Below, piece after piece: positions 26,293 through 36,194 of a DNA stretch of 64,000 bases. Under the pieces are notes generated by a model. That model searched no databases. It worked only from the letters and a program-made list of their open reading frames with translations, and was not told where the DNA came from. How positions within the stretch are numbered: position 1 is the stretch's first letter; the number at the start of each line of letters is the position of its first letter. The position numbers and the translations under genes were made by a program. This DNA comes from Mycolicibacterium sp. CBMA 226 (GTDB lineage: Bacteria > Actinomycetota > Actinomycetes > Mycobacteriales > Mycobacteriaceae). Where the stretch lies: the NCBI RefSeq assembly GCF_009729075.1, contig NZ_VTGY01000005.1, forward strand, positions 1-64,000. Direction: 5' to 3'.

Positions 26293-27939
26293 ATGACCGC
26301 GACACTCGTCACGACCAATCTGGCCGGCGGATTTGCCCACCGCACGCTCTTCGAACGGCTCGACGTGACGGTGGCGCCCGGCGATGTGCTCGGCGTGGTC
26401 GGCTCCAACGGCGCCGGTAAGAGCACGCTGCTGCGGATCCTGGCGGGAGAGCTCGCACCGCTTGAGGGCACGGTCAGCCTCGCGCCGGCCGACGCATTCG
26501 TCGGCTGGCTGCCGCAGGAGCACGAGCGGGTGCCGGGGGAGACCGTCGCCGCGTACGTCGCGCGCCGCACCGGCTGCGCCGCCGCGACCGAGGCGATGAA
26601 CGCCGCGGCGGAGGCCCTGGCGGATGCGAACGCGGACGCCGACGACTACTCCGCGGCGCTGGAGCACTGGCTTGCGACCGGCGCGGCTGACCTCGACGAA
26701 CGACTGCCGGCAGTGCTGGCTGACCTGGGGCTCGATTCGGATGTGGTGCGGCCGGAGTCGACGCTGATGACGGCGTTGTCGGGTGGCCAGGCCGCGCGGG
26801 TGGGCCTGGCGGCATTGATGCTGTCCCGCTTCGACATCGTTCTGCTCGACGAGCCGACCAACGATCTCGACCTTGACGGACTTGCGCGGTTGGAAGAGAT
26901 CATCGGAAATCTCCGCGGCGGTGTGGTGCTGGTGAGCCATGATCGAGAGTTCCTGGCCCGCACAGTAACCCGCGTCGTCGAACTCGACCTGGCGCAGAAC
27001 AGGACGACCGTCTACGGCGGTGGTTACGAGAGCTATCTGGAAGAACGTGAGGTCGCTCGACGGCATCGCCGCGAGCAGTACGACGAGTTCGCCGAGAAGA
27101 AAGCCGATCTCGTGGCGCGCGCACGTACGCAGCGGGAGTGGTCGAGCCAGGGTGTGCGCAACGCCATGCGGAAGGCCCCCGACAACGACAAGAACCGGCG
27201 TAGCGCACAGACCGAGTCGAGCGAGAAACAAGCCCAGAAGGTCCGCCAGATGGAGAGCCGCATCGCCAGGCTCGAAGAAGTCGAGGAGCCCCGCAAGGAA
27301 TGGACGCTCCAATTCACCATCGGTGCCGCGCCGCGCTCGAGTTCGGTTGTCGCGACGCTCGACAATGCCGTTGTGCGGCACGGTGATTTCGTGCTGGGAC
27401 CCGTGTCCCTGCAGGTCGACGCCGGCGAGCGCATCGGAATCACCGGTCCCAATGGCGCGGGGAAATCGACCCTGCTACGCCTGCTTCTGGGTCGACAGCT
27501 GCCCGATGAGGGCCGCGCGAGTCTGGGCGCGAATGTCGCCATTGGCGAAATCGACCAGGCGCGTGCCGATTTCACCGGGACCAGCCGGCTCGTCGATCGC
27601 TTCGAGCAGTACGTGCCGTCATGGACGACCGCGGATGTCCGCACGCTGCTCGCGAAGTTCGGATTGCGCGCCGACCATGTGGAACGCACGGTCGACGAGT
27701 TGTCGCCCGGCGAGCGGACCCGCGCGGGTCTGGCTCTGCTGCAGGCCCGTGGCACGAACGTCTTGGTGCTCGACGAGCCGACGAACCACCTCGATCTGGC
27801 CGCCATCGAACAACTCGAGCAGGCGCTCGAGTCCTACGACGGGGCACTGCTGCTGGTGACCCATGATCGCCGGATGCTGCAGAACGTGCGGTTGGACCGG
27901 TCGTGGCTGGTGCGCGACGGGCGTGTAGAGGAGCTGTAA
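26293..27939 (+). CDS. ABC-F family ATPase
   Basis: A 548-residue protein with two ATP-binding cassettes and no membrane segments, as in ABC-F ribosome-associated factors. Cassette 1: GSNGAGKST (37-45), signature LSGGQAARVGLA, DEPTNDLDL. Cassette 2: GPNGAGKST (~385), signature LSPGERTRAGLA, DEPTNHLDL. The linker (about 235-340) is highly charged and helical, with EQYDEFAEKKADLVARARTQ. ABC-F proteins act on ribosomes, some protecting against antibiotics; this one resembles uncharacterised actinobacterial members. It lies 45 bases after the TetR gene and may be cotranscribed. Confidence 0.9.
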   Translation: MTATLVTTNLAGGFAHRTLFERLDVTVAPGDVLGVVGSNGAGKSTLLRILAGELAPLEGTVSLAPADAFVGWLPQEHERVPGETVAAYVARRTGCAAATEAMNAAAEALADANADADDYSAALEHWLATGAADLDERLPAVLADLGLDSDVVRPESTLMTALSGGQAARVGLAALMLSRFDIVLLDEPTNDLDLDGLARLEEIIGNLRGGVVLVSHDREFLARTVTRVVELDLAQNRTTVYGGGYESYLEEREVARRHRREQYDEFAEKKADLVARARTQREWSSQGVRNAMRKAPDNDKNRRSAQTESSEKQAQKVRQMESRIARLEEVEEPRKEWTLQFTIGAAPRSSSVVATLDNAVVRHGDFVLGPVSLQVDAGERIGITGPNGAGKSTLLRLLLGRQLPDEGRASLGANVAIGEIDQARADFTGTSRLVDRFEQYVPSWTTADVRTLLAKFGLRADHVERTVDELSPGERTRAGLALLQARGTNVLVLDEPTNHLDLAAIEQLEQALESYDGALLLVTHDRRMLQNVRLDRSWLVRDGRVEEL

Positions 27940-27984
27940 CCGCGAGGATGCGATGCGGCGCACTCCATCGGCTCTATCAGATGG

Positions 27985-29019
<1,035 letters not shown>

Positions 29020-29038
29020 CTAGGCCCGGCCGAGGGGA

Positions 29039-29080
29039 TCTGGGAGTGACGCCCGTTCCAGGTACTGGGAGTTCCTCCCA
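29039..29080. promoter_or_regulatory. Candidate MmyB-type operator
   Basis: TGGGAG (29066-29071) and CTCCCA (29075-29080) are perfect arms around TTC. A further CTGGGAGT lies at about 29040-29047 and matches the left arm with its flanks. Both lie between the aldo/keto reductase and the divergent MmyB-like regulator, 31-71 bases before the regulator start. Confidence 0.5.
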
Positions 29081-29110
29081 CCCGGCTCCGGGTGCCTCTA
29101 CCGTGGGCTG

Positions 29111-30004
29111 ATGGGCGCAGTGGATCTAAGCCGCGAGATTCGGGAGTTCTTGAGTTCGCGGCGCGCGCGCATCACACCCGAGCAAGCGGGGCTGCCCGCA
29201 TACGGCGGAAACCGCCGGGTCAAGGGCCTGCGCCGTGAGGAGGTCGCGTTGCTGGCCGGAGTGTCGGTGGACTATTACGTGCGGATGGAGCGCGGTAACC
29301 TGTCCGGCGCTTCGGAGCACGTGCTCGACGCCCTCGCCTCGGCGCTCAAACTCGATGAGGCCGAACGTGACCACCTGTTCGCGCTGGCCCGTGAGTCCGG
29401 CAGTCGCGGCACCCGTCGCAAACCGAAAGTGCCGGTGACCATTCGGCCGGCGTTGCAGCAGGTCCTCGATGCGATCGGGGACGCTCCGGCATGGATTCGC
29501 AATGGCCGCTCTGACGTGCTCGCGATGAACCAGCTCGCCCGCGCGCTCTACGCCCCGGTGTTGGCCGACCCGCGGCGGCCGGTGAACACCACCCGATTCG
29601 TCTACTTGAATCCTGAAGCGGCGGAGGAGTTTTTCGTCGACTACGACCAGATCGCCCGCGACGCCGCCGCGTTGTTGCGGCTGGAGGTCGGCCGCAATCC
29701 ACACGACCCGGAACTGATCACGTTGATCGGTGAATTATCAACGCACAGTGAGCTGTTTCGGCAGCGGTGGGCCTCCCAAGATGTGCGGTTCCACCGGTAC
29801 GGGCAGAAACGCCTGCGGCACCCTGCGGTCGGGCAACTCGACCTGGATTTCGAATCACTCGAGCTCCCGGCCGAGCCGGGGCTGCAGCTGAACATCTACA
29901 CCGCGCCGGCGAATACCCCTGCCGCCGACGGTCTCCGTCTGCTGGCCTCCTGGGCCGCCAGTCAGGACGACCTTCGCACCGAACAGGCCAACGCCGGCAG
30001 TTGA
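29111..30004 (+). CDS. Helix-turn-helix regulator with MmyB-like sensor domain
   Basis: A 297-residue protein. An Xre-type helix-turn-helix covers about residues 5-75 (LREVALLAGVSVDYYVRMERGNLSG with upstream RRARITPEQAGLP). An MmyB-like ligand domain follows (~105-270), with NGRSDVLAMNQLARALYAPV, TRFVYLNPEAAEEFFVDYD and a C-terminal LNIYTAPANTPAADGLRLLASW. In actinobacteria such genes commonly sit beside the oxidoreductase they control, here the divergent aldo/keto reductase. MmyB domains are thought to bind fatty-acid-like ligands. Confidence 0.9.
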   Translation: MGAVDLSREIREFLSSRRARITPEQAGLPAYGGNRRVKGLRREEVALLAGVSVDYYVRMERGNLSGASEHVLDALASALKLDEAERDHLFALARESGSRGTRRKPKVPVTIRPALQQVLDAIGDAPAWIRNGRSDVLAMNQLARALYAPVLADPRRPVNTTRFVYLNPEAAEEFFVDYDQIARDAAALLRLEVGRNPHDPELITLIGELSTHSELFRQRWASQDVRFHRYGQKRLRHPAVGQLDLDFESLELPAEPGLQLNIYTAPANTPAADGLRLLASWAASQDDLRTEQANAGS

Positions 30005-30027
30005 TGTCCCGCGGGCTCTGAGCTGGT

Positions 30028-30449
30028 TCAGCCCGGCGGCCCGTCGCGGATGACCCCGAGAACGGTGTCGAGGGCCAGGTCATGCGGGTGCTCGAAATCC
30101 GTTGTCCACCAGGTCGCTCCGGCCGCGGCATACGGCGAGATGTCCGTGCCGTGCAGCAGGGGGATTGCGACATCGTATGGCGCGGCGGCGTTTTCACGCA
30201 TTGAGGCTATTGAGTCGACGGCTTCGGCAAGCTGGTCGGGATGTTCGAGGTTGACGGTGAAGAACCCGTGATGCCGGGCGGCTCGGCTCAGGGGCCGGGT
30301 GTTCCGGGGTAGCCGGCGATCCAGCTGGGAATGCTCTGTTGATACGGCCGTGGGAGGAAGCTGACATCATCGATGCGGTAGTGCTCGCCACGATGCGGGA
30401 GCCACACAGCGGATTTCACGGCTGGGTGTGCGCCGTCGTCGGGAGTCAT
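30028..30449 (-). pseudogene. Remnant of a luciferase-like flavin monooxygenase
   Basis: The C-terminal third of an LLM-class flavin monooxygenase survives in two frames. From 30449 the first frame gives HRGEHYRIDDVSFLPRPYQQSIPSWIAGYPG, then hits a stop near 30290. Shifting frame by one at that point continues as PLSRAARHHGFF, VNLEHPDQLAEAVDSIASM, AAAGATWWTTDFEHP and GVIRDGPPG, ending in TGA at 30028. This is the usual family ending. The N-terminal catalytic half is absent, so the gene is both truncated and frameshifted. Confidence 0.75.
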
Positions 30450-30466
30450 GTCACGCACGCCTCTGC

Positions 30467-31663
30467 TCAACTTTCGATCCCCAGCGCCACCGTGAGTTCG
30501 AGGATGGTCCGCGGATCGGTGAGTCGCTCGCCGTAAAGCTCTCTCAGCTGGGTCATCCGGTAGCGCACCGTTTGCGCGTGGACGACGAGGTCCGCGGCCA
30601 CGGCGTCCCGCCGACCTTGATGCAGAAGCCAAGACCGCAGCGTTTCGGTAAGTGCCGCAGCCGTATTGGGGCGCAAGTCGGCCATTGGCGCAAGCACCCG
30701 CCGGCGCAGATCGTCGGAGGCTTCGCGGTCGGCGCCGATGACCAGTTCGACGAGATGTTCGTCGGTGTCGAGCACGTCGACGTCGTTGCCCACCATGATG
30801 TCTCGCGCTTGGAGCGCTCTGCGGTAGGACGACCGTACTTGCGTCCACGGCCGGGCGGGTCCCACCCACGCCCGTCGTCCGGCCAACGCTTGTAGCAGCC
30901 GGCGACGGTGTGGTCCGTCCATGTCGGGAACGAGTAGCGCCGTGAGTGCCTCGGTGGGATCGACGCCGGGAAGGTCTTGGTTCAGCTGCAGAGTGGAGGG
31001 TCCGAAATTGACTGCGATGCCATGTATCTGCGACGCGGGCAGCAGCACCGCGGTCAGTGACGTCGGCGGTGCCCAATCAGCATGCTCGGCGCTGGCCTCG
31101 AGGATCTCTGTCGGCTCGCCTGCGAGCAGGCTATGGCCGAGGCGCTCCAGGTAACGCTCTCGGACGCGGCCGGTGGTCGCCAGTTCATCGGCGTGGCCGG
31201 TCACACTCGATGCCGAGAGTTCATCGATGAACGCGAACACCAGCTCGGCGAACCGCGCCATCGTCTCGGCGGTCAGCCCCGCGTTCACGGCAGTCGACGC
31301 CAGCTCACGCCAGGCGACCCTGGCCCCGACGCGGTAAGCCGCCAGCAGTGCGTCGATGGTGCGGCCGCTGCGCGCCTCCCCGCGGCCCAGTTCGTAGGCG
31401 CCGTCCAGGGCGGGTGCCAGCTGCGTTCCGACATCTGCATCTTCCGCGCGGGTGGCCAGCCGCAAGAACCCGCCGAGCGCCATCTGTACCGCCGTCTCGA
31501 TGTTCTGACCCATCGGTCCGCTGAAGGCGTCGGTGTAGCTCGGCACCTCCACCGTGACGGCGGCAACAGTGCGTTCGGCCGTACGCGGTAGCACTGAGTG
31601 AAGTGCCGAGGTGACGTCCTCGCCGAGCTCCAAACCGGTGTACCTCGGCGCAGGATCTGGCAT
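30467..31663 (-). CDS. PucR/CdaR-type transcriptional regulator
   Basis: A 398-residue regulator. The PucR-type helix-turn-helix lies at about 342-395 (LVVHAQTVRYRMTQLRELYG and a stretch beginning DPRTILELTVAL). The N-terminal 170 residues are helical, as in mycobacterial relatives; the middle is a degenerate GGDEF-like region. I start at ATG 31663, after AGGAAC; the frame is open to 31738 but there it lies in the divergent promoter region. It is divergent from the desaturase electron-transfer genes and is their probable regulator. Confidence 0.85.
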   Translation of the reverse strand: MPDPAPRYTGLELGEDVTSALHSVLPRTAERTVAAVTVEVPSYTDAFSGPMGQNIETAVQMALGGFLRLATRAEDADVGTQLAPALDGAYELGRGEARSGRTIDALLAAYRVGARVAWRELASTAVNAGLTAETMARFAELVFAFIDELSASSVTGHADELATTGRVRERYLERLGHSLLAGEPTEILEASAEHADWAPPTSLTAVLLPASQIHGIAVNFGPSTLQLNQDLPGVDPTEALTALLVPDMDGPHRRRLLQALAGRRAWVGPARPWTQVRSSYRRALQARDIMVGNDVDVLDTDEHLVELVIGADREASDDLRRRVLAPMADLRPNTAAALTETLRSWLLHQGRRDAVAADLVVHAQTVRYRMTQLRELYGERLTDPRTILELTVALGIES

Positions 31664-31686
31664 TTCTGTTCCTATCGAACAATTAC

Positions 31687-31704
31687 TAGGTGGTAGTTCA
31701 CCTA
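31687..31704. promoter_or_regulatory. Inverted repeat between PucR-type gene and desaturase operon
   Basis: TAGGTG (31687-31692) and CACCTA (31699-31704) are perfect 6-base arms around GTAGTT. The site is centred in the 85-base divergent gap, 24 bases from the regulator start and 45 from the reductase start. It is well placed to control both. Confidence 0.5.
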
Positions 31705-31748
31705 TTCTGGTCAAGAATTTACCCCGATTGACCACCAATCATTGAGAT

Positions 31749-32834
31749 ATGACAACAACGGCATCGCGCCCCACCGTTGCAGGGGCGCTGCGGGGACGGG
31801 TCATCAAGTTCGCCGAACGGATCACCACCCCACTGGTCCCGTCCGACTACCTCGAGGTGATCAACCCCCTGCATTTCGGTGCGGGCTTGCGCGGCCGAAT
31901 CGTCGCGATCCAGCCCGAAACCCGCGATGCCGCCACCATCGTGATCAAGACCGGACGCGGCTGGCGCACGCACACGCCGGGCCAGTACGTCCGCATCGGC
32001 GTCGATGTCAAGGGCGTCCGCCAGTGGCGGGCCTACTCGTTGACCTCCGAGACCGGTCGACGTGACGGCTGCATCGCCATCACGGTGAAAGCCATTCCGG
32101 ACGGCGTCGTGAGCAATCACCTCGTCCGGCGAGCGACGGTCGGCACCATCGTCCAACTCGACCAGGCCGCAGGGGAATTCACCCTGGGCGCCCAGCCGCC
32201 GTGCAAGATTCTCTTCCTCACCGCGGGCAGTGGGGTCACTCCGGTGATGGGGATGCTGCGCAACCTGAACGCCCCGGATGTCGACGTCTTCGTCGTGCAT
32301 TCCGCGCCCACGGCTGACGACGTCATCTTCGGCGACGAACTGCGGGCGCTGGCCCGCGACGGCCGAATTCGGTTGGTGGAGAAGCACACTGACACCAGCG
32401 GCATGCTCGACGTCGCGCAGCTCGAGCACCTCGTCGACGACCTCGCCGAGCGGCAGACCTGGGCCTGTGGGCCGGCCGGCATGCTCGATGCCCTCGAACG
32501 GCGTTGGAGCGCCGACGGTTTCGCGGACCGACTGCACACCGAGCGGTTCCGGCCGACGGTCGTCACCCCCGGTGCGGGCGGCACCGTCACCTTCGCCAAG
32601 ACCGGAAAAGCCGTCGACGCCGGCGGTGCACAGACATTGCTCGACGCCGGTGAAGCCGCCGGCGTGCTGATGCCCTCGGGCTGCCGGATGGGCATCTGCT
32701 TCGGCTGCGTGGCGCCCCTTCGGGAAGGTGCCGTGCGTGATCTGCGCACCGGCGACATCACCAGCGCCGCCGATGGCGTGCTCATTCAAACGTGCGTCTC
32801 CGCCGCTGCGGGCGCCTGCGAAGTCGACCTCTGA
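31749..32834 (+). CDS. Flavin/2Fe-2S oxidoreductase, electron donor to the desaturase
   Basis: A 361-residue ferredoxin-reductase-type protein like mycobacterial Rv3230c. It has an FAD-binding barrel with RAYSLTS at ~97, an NAD(P) domain with TAGSGVTPVMGML at ~158 and WACGPAGML at ~237. A C-terminal plant-type [2Fe-2S] domain has the cysteine pattern GCRMGICFGC and a later QTC. In M. tuberculosis, Rv3230c passes electrons from NADPH to DesA3. The desaturase gene follows after 24 bases, which fits the same pair. Confidence 0.92.
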   Translation: MTTTASRPTVAGALRGRVIKFAERITTPLVPSDYLEVINPLHFGAGLRGRIVAIQPETRDAATIVIKTGRGWRTHTPGQYVRIGVDVKGVRQWRAYSLTSETGRRDGCIAITVKAIPDGVVSNHLVRRATVGTIVQLDQAAGEFTLGAQPPCKILFLTAGSGVTPVMGMLRNLNAPDVDVFVVHSAPTADDVIFGDELRALARDGRIRLVEKHTDTSGMLDVAQLEHLVDDLAERQTWACGPAGMLDALERRWSADGFADRLHTERFRPTVVTPGAGGTVTFAKTGKAVDAGGAQTLLDAGEAAGVLMPSGCRMGICFGCVAPLREGAVRDLRTGDITSAADGVLIQTCVSAAAGACEVDL

Positions 32835-32858
32835 GAAACTGAGAACAAGGAATCCGAC

Positions 32859-34016
32859 ATGGAAACTCTGCAAACCGTCAGTGACCCAACCGATCCGACC
32901 GCACATCTCAGCGATCAGGACATCGAGAGCATCGGCCGCGAACTCGACGCCATCCGCGCCGAGGTTGTCGCCAACCGCGGCGAGCGCGATGCGGCCTACA
33001 TCCGCAAGGTCATCAACGGCCAGCGCAAGCTGGAACTCGGCAGCCGTGCCGTGCTGCTCTTCTCACTGTTTCCGCCGGCCTGGATCGTCGGCACCGTCGG
33101 CCTGTCCGTCTCGAAAATCATCGAGAACATGGAGATCGGCCACAACGTATTGCACGGCCAGTGGGACTGGATGCGGGATCCCAGCATCCACTCGACCACG
33201 TGGGAATGGGACAGCGCTTCGCCCTCGGATATGTGGAAGCACTCCCACAACGAGCTGCACCACACGTACACCAACGTGCGGGGCAAGGACAACGACCTGG
33301 GCTACGGCATCATGCGGGTGGACGAAAACCAGCGCTGGACGCCGTTCTACCTCGGCCAGCCGCTGTGGAACTTCCTGAATGCCTGCATTTTTCAATACGG
33401 CATCGCCGCCTACGACCTGGAACTCGGCAAGCACTTCAAAGGCCGCGGCGACAAGGAAGAGCTGCGCCGCAACGGCAAGAAGGTGCTGGCCAAGGTTCGC
33501 CGGCACGTCACCCGCGACTACATCCTGCACCCGCTGCTGTCGGGGCCCTCTTTCGTGACGACACTGACGGCCAACCTCACCGCCAACTTGGTTCGTAACT
33601 GGTGGACGCACTCGGTGATCATGTGCGGCCACTTCCCCGACGGTGTCCAGACCTTCGAGAAGACCTCGATCGACGGCGAAACCCGCGGCCAGTGGTACCT
33701 CCGCCAGATGCTCGGTTCGGCCAACATCTCCGGAGGCCGGCTGCTGCACTTCATGACCGGCAACCTGTCGTTCCAGATCGAGCATCACCTGTTCCCCGAC
33801 CTGCCCAGCAACCGCTACCAGGAGATCGCACCCAAGGTGCGGGACCTGTTCGACCGGTATGGGCTCACCTATACCACCGGGTCCATGCCCCGGCAGGTTG
33901 CCTCGGCGTGGCGAAAAGTGTTCCGCCTCTCGCTGCCGAATGGCCTCGGCAGCAAAGTCTTCAGCAGAGCGAAGCCCGCCACCACGGGCGCGCGCCCATC
34001 CGTCAAGGCCGCGTAG
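32859..34016 (+). CDS. desA3: Membrane acyl-CoA delta-9 desaturase (DesA3 type)
   Basis: A 385-residue di-iron membrane desaturase that makes oleate-type acyl chains from stearoyl-CoA. Three histidine boxes are present: HNVLH (95-99), HSHNELHH (128-135) and EHHLF (~309). Hydrophobic stretches lie at ~64-82 and ~180-190. It follows its Rv3230c-like reductase after 24 bases. In M. tuberculosis, DesA3 ends in a short Leu-Ala-Ala-type degradation tail; this protein ends VKAA, which may work the same way. Confidence 0.92.
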   Translation: METLQTVSDPTDPTAHLSDQDIESIGRELDAIRAEVVANRGERDAAYIRKVINGQRKLELGSRAVLLFSLFPPAWIVGTVGLSVSKIIENMEIGHNVLHGQWDWMRDPSIHSTTWEWDSASPSDMWKHSHNELHHTYTNVRGKDNDLGYGIMRVDENQRWTPFYLGQPLWNFLNACIFQYGIAAYDLELGKHFKGRGDKEELRRNGKKVLAKVRRHVTRDYILHPLLSGPSFVTTLTANLTANLVRNWWTHSVIMCGHFPDGVQTFEKTSIDGETRGQWYLRQMLGSANISGGRLLHFMTGNLSFQIEHHLFPDLPSNRYQEIAPKVRDLFDRYGLTYTTGSMPRQVASAWRKVFRLSLPNGLGSKVFSRAKPATTGARPSVKAA

Positions 34017-34121
34017 TCGCCCCCGAGGGCGCCGTAATCGCTCGCGCCACAGGAGTCCTCGGCGATAACCCGGCATGACAGGGCGCGTCGCAGAGCTGTA
34101 GCCGGACTGCCGACGTAGACG

Positions 34122-34679
34122 TCAGGACGTGGCCGCGTCAGAGACCGCTGCCGCAGCGGGCGCGCCGGCCTGTCGGAACGAAGCAGTGCGCTCATTCTCG
34201 CGGCGGCGGACCGCGCTCTGAATCTGTTCGAGATTGTTGCGGAGTAGGTCGGAGACGAACTCGTCCATTCGGGGATCGCCGAGCATCGCGAGCAGGACGT
34301 GCATGACGGATTCGCTCGCCTGACCCACGATTCTGTCGTACCCAGGGATTCGGCTGATGACGGGAATGCCTGAGTCTGTGCGGATCTTGTCGGCCGCAAG
34401 AGCTTTCAGTTCGGTGTAGTTTTCCTCGATGGCGTCAGAGATGTTGCGGGTGTAGTGCCCCGTCTTGATGACGTCGATGACCTCATCGAGCACCATGATG
34501 GTGATCGGCCGCTTCACCAGCTGGACCGCCCGAACGCTGATTCGGTTGAGCAGCCGAAGCCCGGCTGGTGTCTTGAGTCCGCGTCGCACCAACAGCGGCG
34601 TGATCAACAGCGAGCCGATCATGATCACCAGCGTGACGCCGACGATCAAGCCGAGGTCGCGCCAGCCATGGATCGCCAT
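34122..34679 (-). CDS. Membrane-anchored protein of unknown function
   Basis: A 185-residue protein from ATG 34679 (GTG 34691 also possible). One transmembrane helix at about residues 8-28 (LGLIVGVTLVIMIGSLLITPLLV) is followed by a mostly helical cytoplasmic part. Motifs such as VKRPITIMVLDEVIDVIKTGHYTR and IPVISRIPGYDRIVGQASE are visible. I do not recognise a named family. It lies 16 bases after the Tat-exported DUF1906 gene on the same strand, so the two are likely cotranscribed. Confidence 0.7.
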   Translation of the reverse strand: MAIHGWRDLGLIVGVTLVIMIGSLLITPLLVRRGLKTPAGLRLLNRISVRAVQLVKRPITIMVLDEVIDVIKTGHYTRNISDAIEENYTELKALAADKIRTDSGIPVISRIPGYDRIVGQASESVMHVLLAMLGDPRMDEFVSDLLRNNLEQIQSAVRRRENERTASFRQAGAPAAAAVSDAATS

Positions 34680-34695
34680 AACTGTGGTCACGGTC

Positions 34696-35493
34696 TCACG
34701 GATGCAGGTTCCACTGCCCGACGTCGGCGGCCAGGGCGTCGCTGACGTCGACTTCCAGCCCGCCGACCACCGGGCCGGGGTTCGACGCCGTGCTCACGAT
34801 GCGTTGATACATGACCGCGGCAGGATAGATCTGGCCGCCCGACCAGGACCGGGTCTGCCAGGCCCACACCTTGCCGGGCGTGGTCGAGCGCCCGATGACG
34901 CCATCGGCCGCGGCCCATTGGCAGGTGTTGATGCCGCCGTAGACACCGGTGCGTTGTGCGCCCAGCACCGAGTTGATGCCCCGAAACCATGGCAGCGCGA
35001 CGTTGTTCCACGTTTCGCGGTTGATGTCGTCGTCGACGGAGAAGAAGATCGGCGCGCTCTGGCCACCGCCAGCCGCGCTGTGCAGTTGCCAGGCGGTGCG
35101 CGCATCGGCGACGCCGCCCGCGTAACCACGGGTGAAGTCCGACGGCGCGGTGCTGCCGGGCTTGCCGTACTGGTAGTTGCTGACGATCGCGAGCCCCGCG
35201 GCGGCCAGCGACTTGGCGTAGGGCAGCGTGATCGGCTTGGCACCCATGGAAGAGCCGGGGCGCGACGTCGACACGTAGTTGACGACGCCCGCGTGGCCGG
35301 CGGCCCGGATGTCCTGCGCCGGAATCTGCTTCATGGCGAAGTCGATCAGCGTGGGGGCGGCGGCCGACGCCGTCGGCATACCAAGACCTGCCGCGCTCAG
35401 CCCGGCCAGCGCCGACGCCGTACCGGCATAGCGCAGCGCATCACGACGCGAGAACGGGCGCCGAAGGCCGGTGGTCTCCGGAAAGTCCTGCAT
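34696..35493 (-). CDS. Tat-exported DUF1906 glycoside-hydrolase-like protein
   Basis: A 265-residue protein like mycobacterial Rv2525c. A twin-arginine signal (FSRRDALRYAG at ~14-24, then a hydrophobic stretch ending TASAAA near 46) leads to a TIM-barrel DUF1906 domain. The domain has LIDFAMKQIPAQDIRAAG, VVNYVS, IVSNYQYG, PIFFSVDDD, TGVYGG and VWAWQTRSW. Asp/Glu residues sit where lysozyme-like GH25 enzymes have catalytic acids. Rv2525c is a Tat substrate tied to cell-wall properties. The enzyme activity here is inferred. Confidence 0.9.
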   Translation of the reverse strand: MQDFPETTGLRRPFSRRDALRYAGTASALAGLSAAGLGMPTASAAAPTLIDFAMKQIPAQDIRAAGHAGVVNYVSTSRPGSSMGAKPITLPYAKSLAAAGLAIVSNYQYGKPGSTAPSDFTRGYAGGVADARTAWQLHSAAGGGQSAPIFFSVDDDINRETWNNVALPWFRGINSVLGAQRTGVYGGINTCQWAAADGVIGRSTTPGKVWAWQTRSWSGGQIYPAAVMYQRIVSTASNPGPVVGGLEVDVSDALAADVGQWNLHP

Positions 35494-35672
35494 TGCGAAA
35501 TGTTAACAATGCGACAGATGTGAAAGTTGCGACCGTTGCCCGCTGAATCCAGATCGTGACCTGACTGTTTCCATCCGCTGCGCGACGGCCCGTTCGATTC
35601 AGAGTGACGCTAACGATGTCCACGGCTGTCGTCCTCGCGAACACTGGACCGCGGATCGACAAGGGAGAGTGG

Positions 35673-36191
35673 ATGTATCAGGGCCGCAGTGTCGGCGCAT
35701 CGCAGGTGGTGCTGACGGTGGAGCTTCCCACCGCATCCCGCGATGCGCTGGCTCAGGTGACGACCCTGATGGACGAATTCAGTGCATATCTGGCGTACCG
35801 GGTGCCGGGCGCCAGAGTGGCGAAGTCTGCGGTCGCACCCGGACCCGTTCGTACCTTGCCGCCGACGTCGATCGGTGGATTGGTGATCGACCGGTCCACG
35901 CGGCAGGTCATCGCCGATGGCCACCCGATCGCGATGGCGTACAAAGAGTTCGAGTTGCTGGCGTACCTCGCGCAGCATCCCCGGCGGATCATCTCGCGAG
36001 AAGAGTTGATCGAGAACGTCTGGGACGAGGGCTTCGCCTCCCTGCGGACCATCGACACCCATGTCCGACGGCTCCGCGTGAAGCTGGGCGTACATGCCCT
36101 GACGCTGACGACGGTCCGCGGCAAGGGTTATCGCTTTGATCCGCAGCCCTCGACACGGTTCCGGGACCAGCGACCGATCCGCTCGGCCTGA
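35673..36191 (+). CDS. Orphan winged-helix (OmpR-type) DNA-binding protein
   Basis: A 172-residue protein. The C-terminal Trans_reg_C domain spans about 65-155, with AYKEFELLAYLAQHPRRIISREELIENVWD and TIDTHVRRLRVKLG, ending VRGKGYRFDP. There is no receiver domain. The N-terminal 60 residues are a separate small helical region. I start at ATG 35673 because GGGAGAG lies just upstream; the longer frame from 35604 lacks one. Without a phosphoacceptor, control must come by another route. Confidence 0.85.
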   Translation: MYQGRSVGASQVVLTVELPTASRDALAQVTTLMDEFSAYLAYRVPGARVAKSAVAPGPVRTLPPTSIGGLVIDRSTRQVIADGHPIAMAYKEFELLAYLAQHPRRIISREELIENVWDEGFASLRTIDTHVRRLRVKLGVHALTLTTVRGKGYRFDPQPSTRFRDQRPIRSA

Positions 36192-36194
36192 TTG

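Noticed and set aside
25087..27381. 764-codon minus-strand frame
   Set aside because: Only its last 123 codons (from 25458) are the DUF732-type gene. The rest is antisense to the TetR and ABC-F genes and reads as low-complexity Arg-rich sequence.
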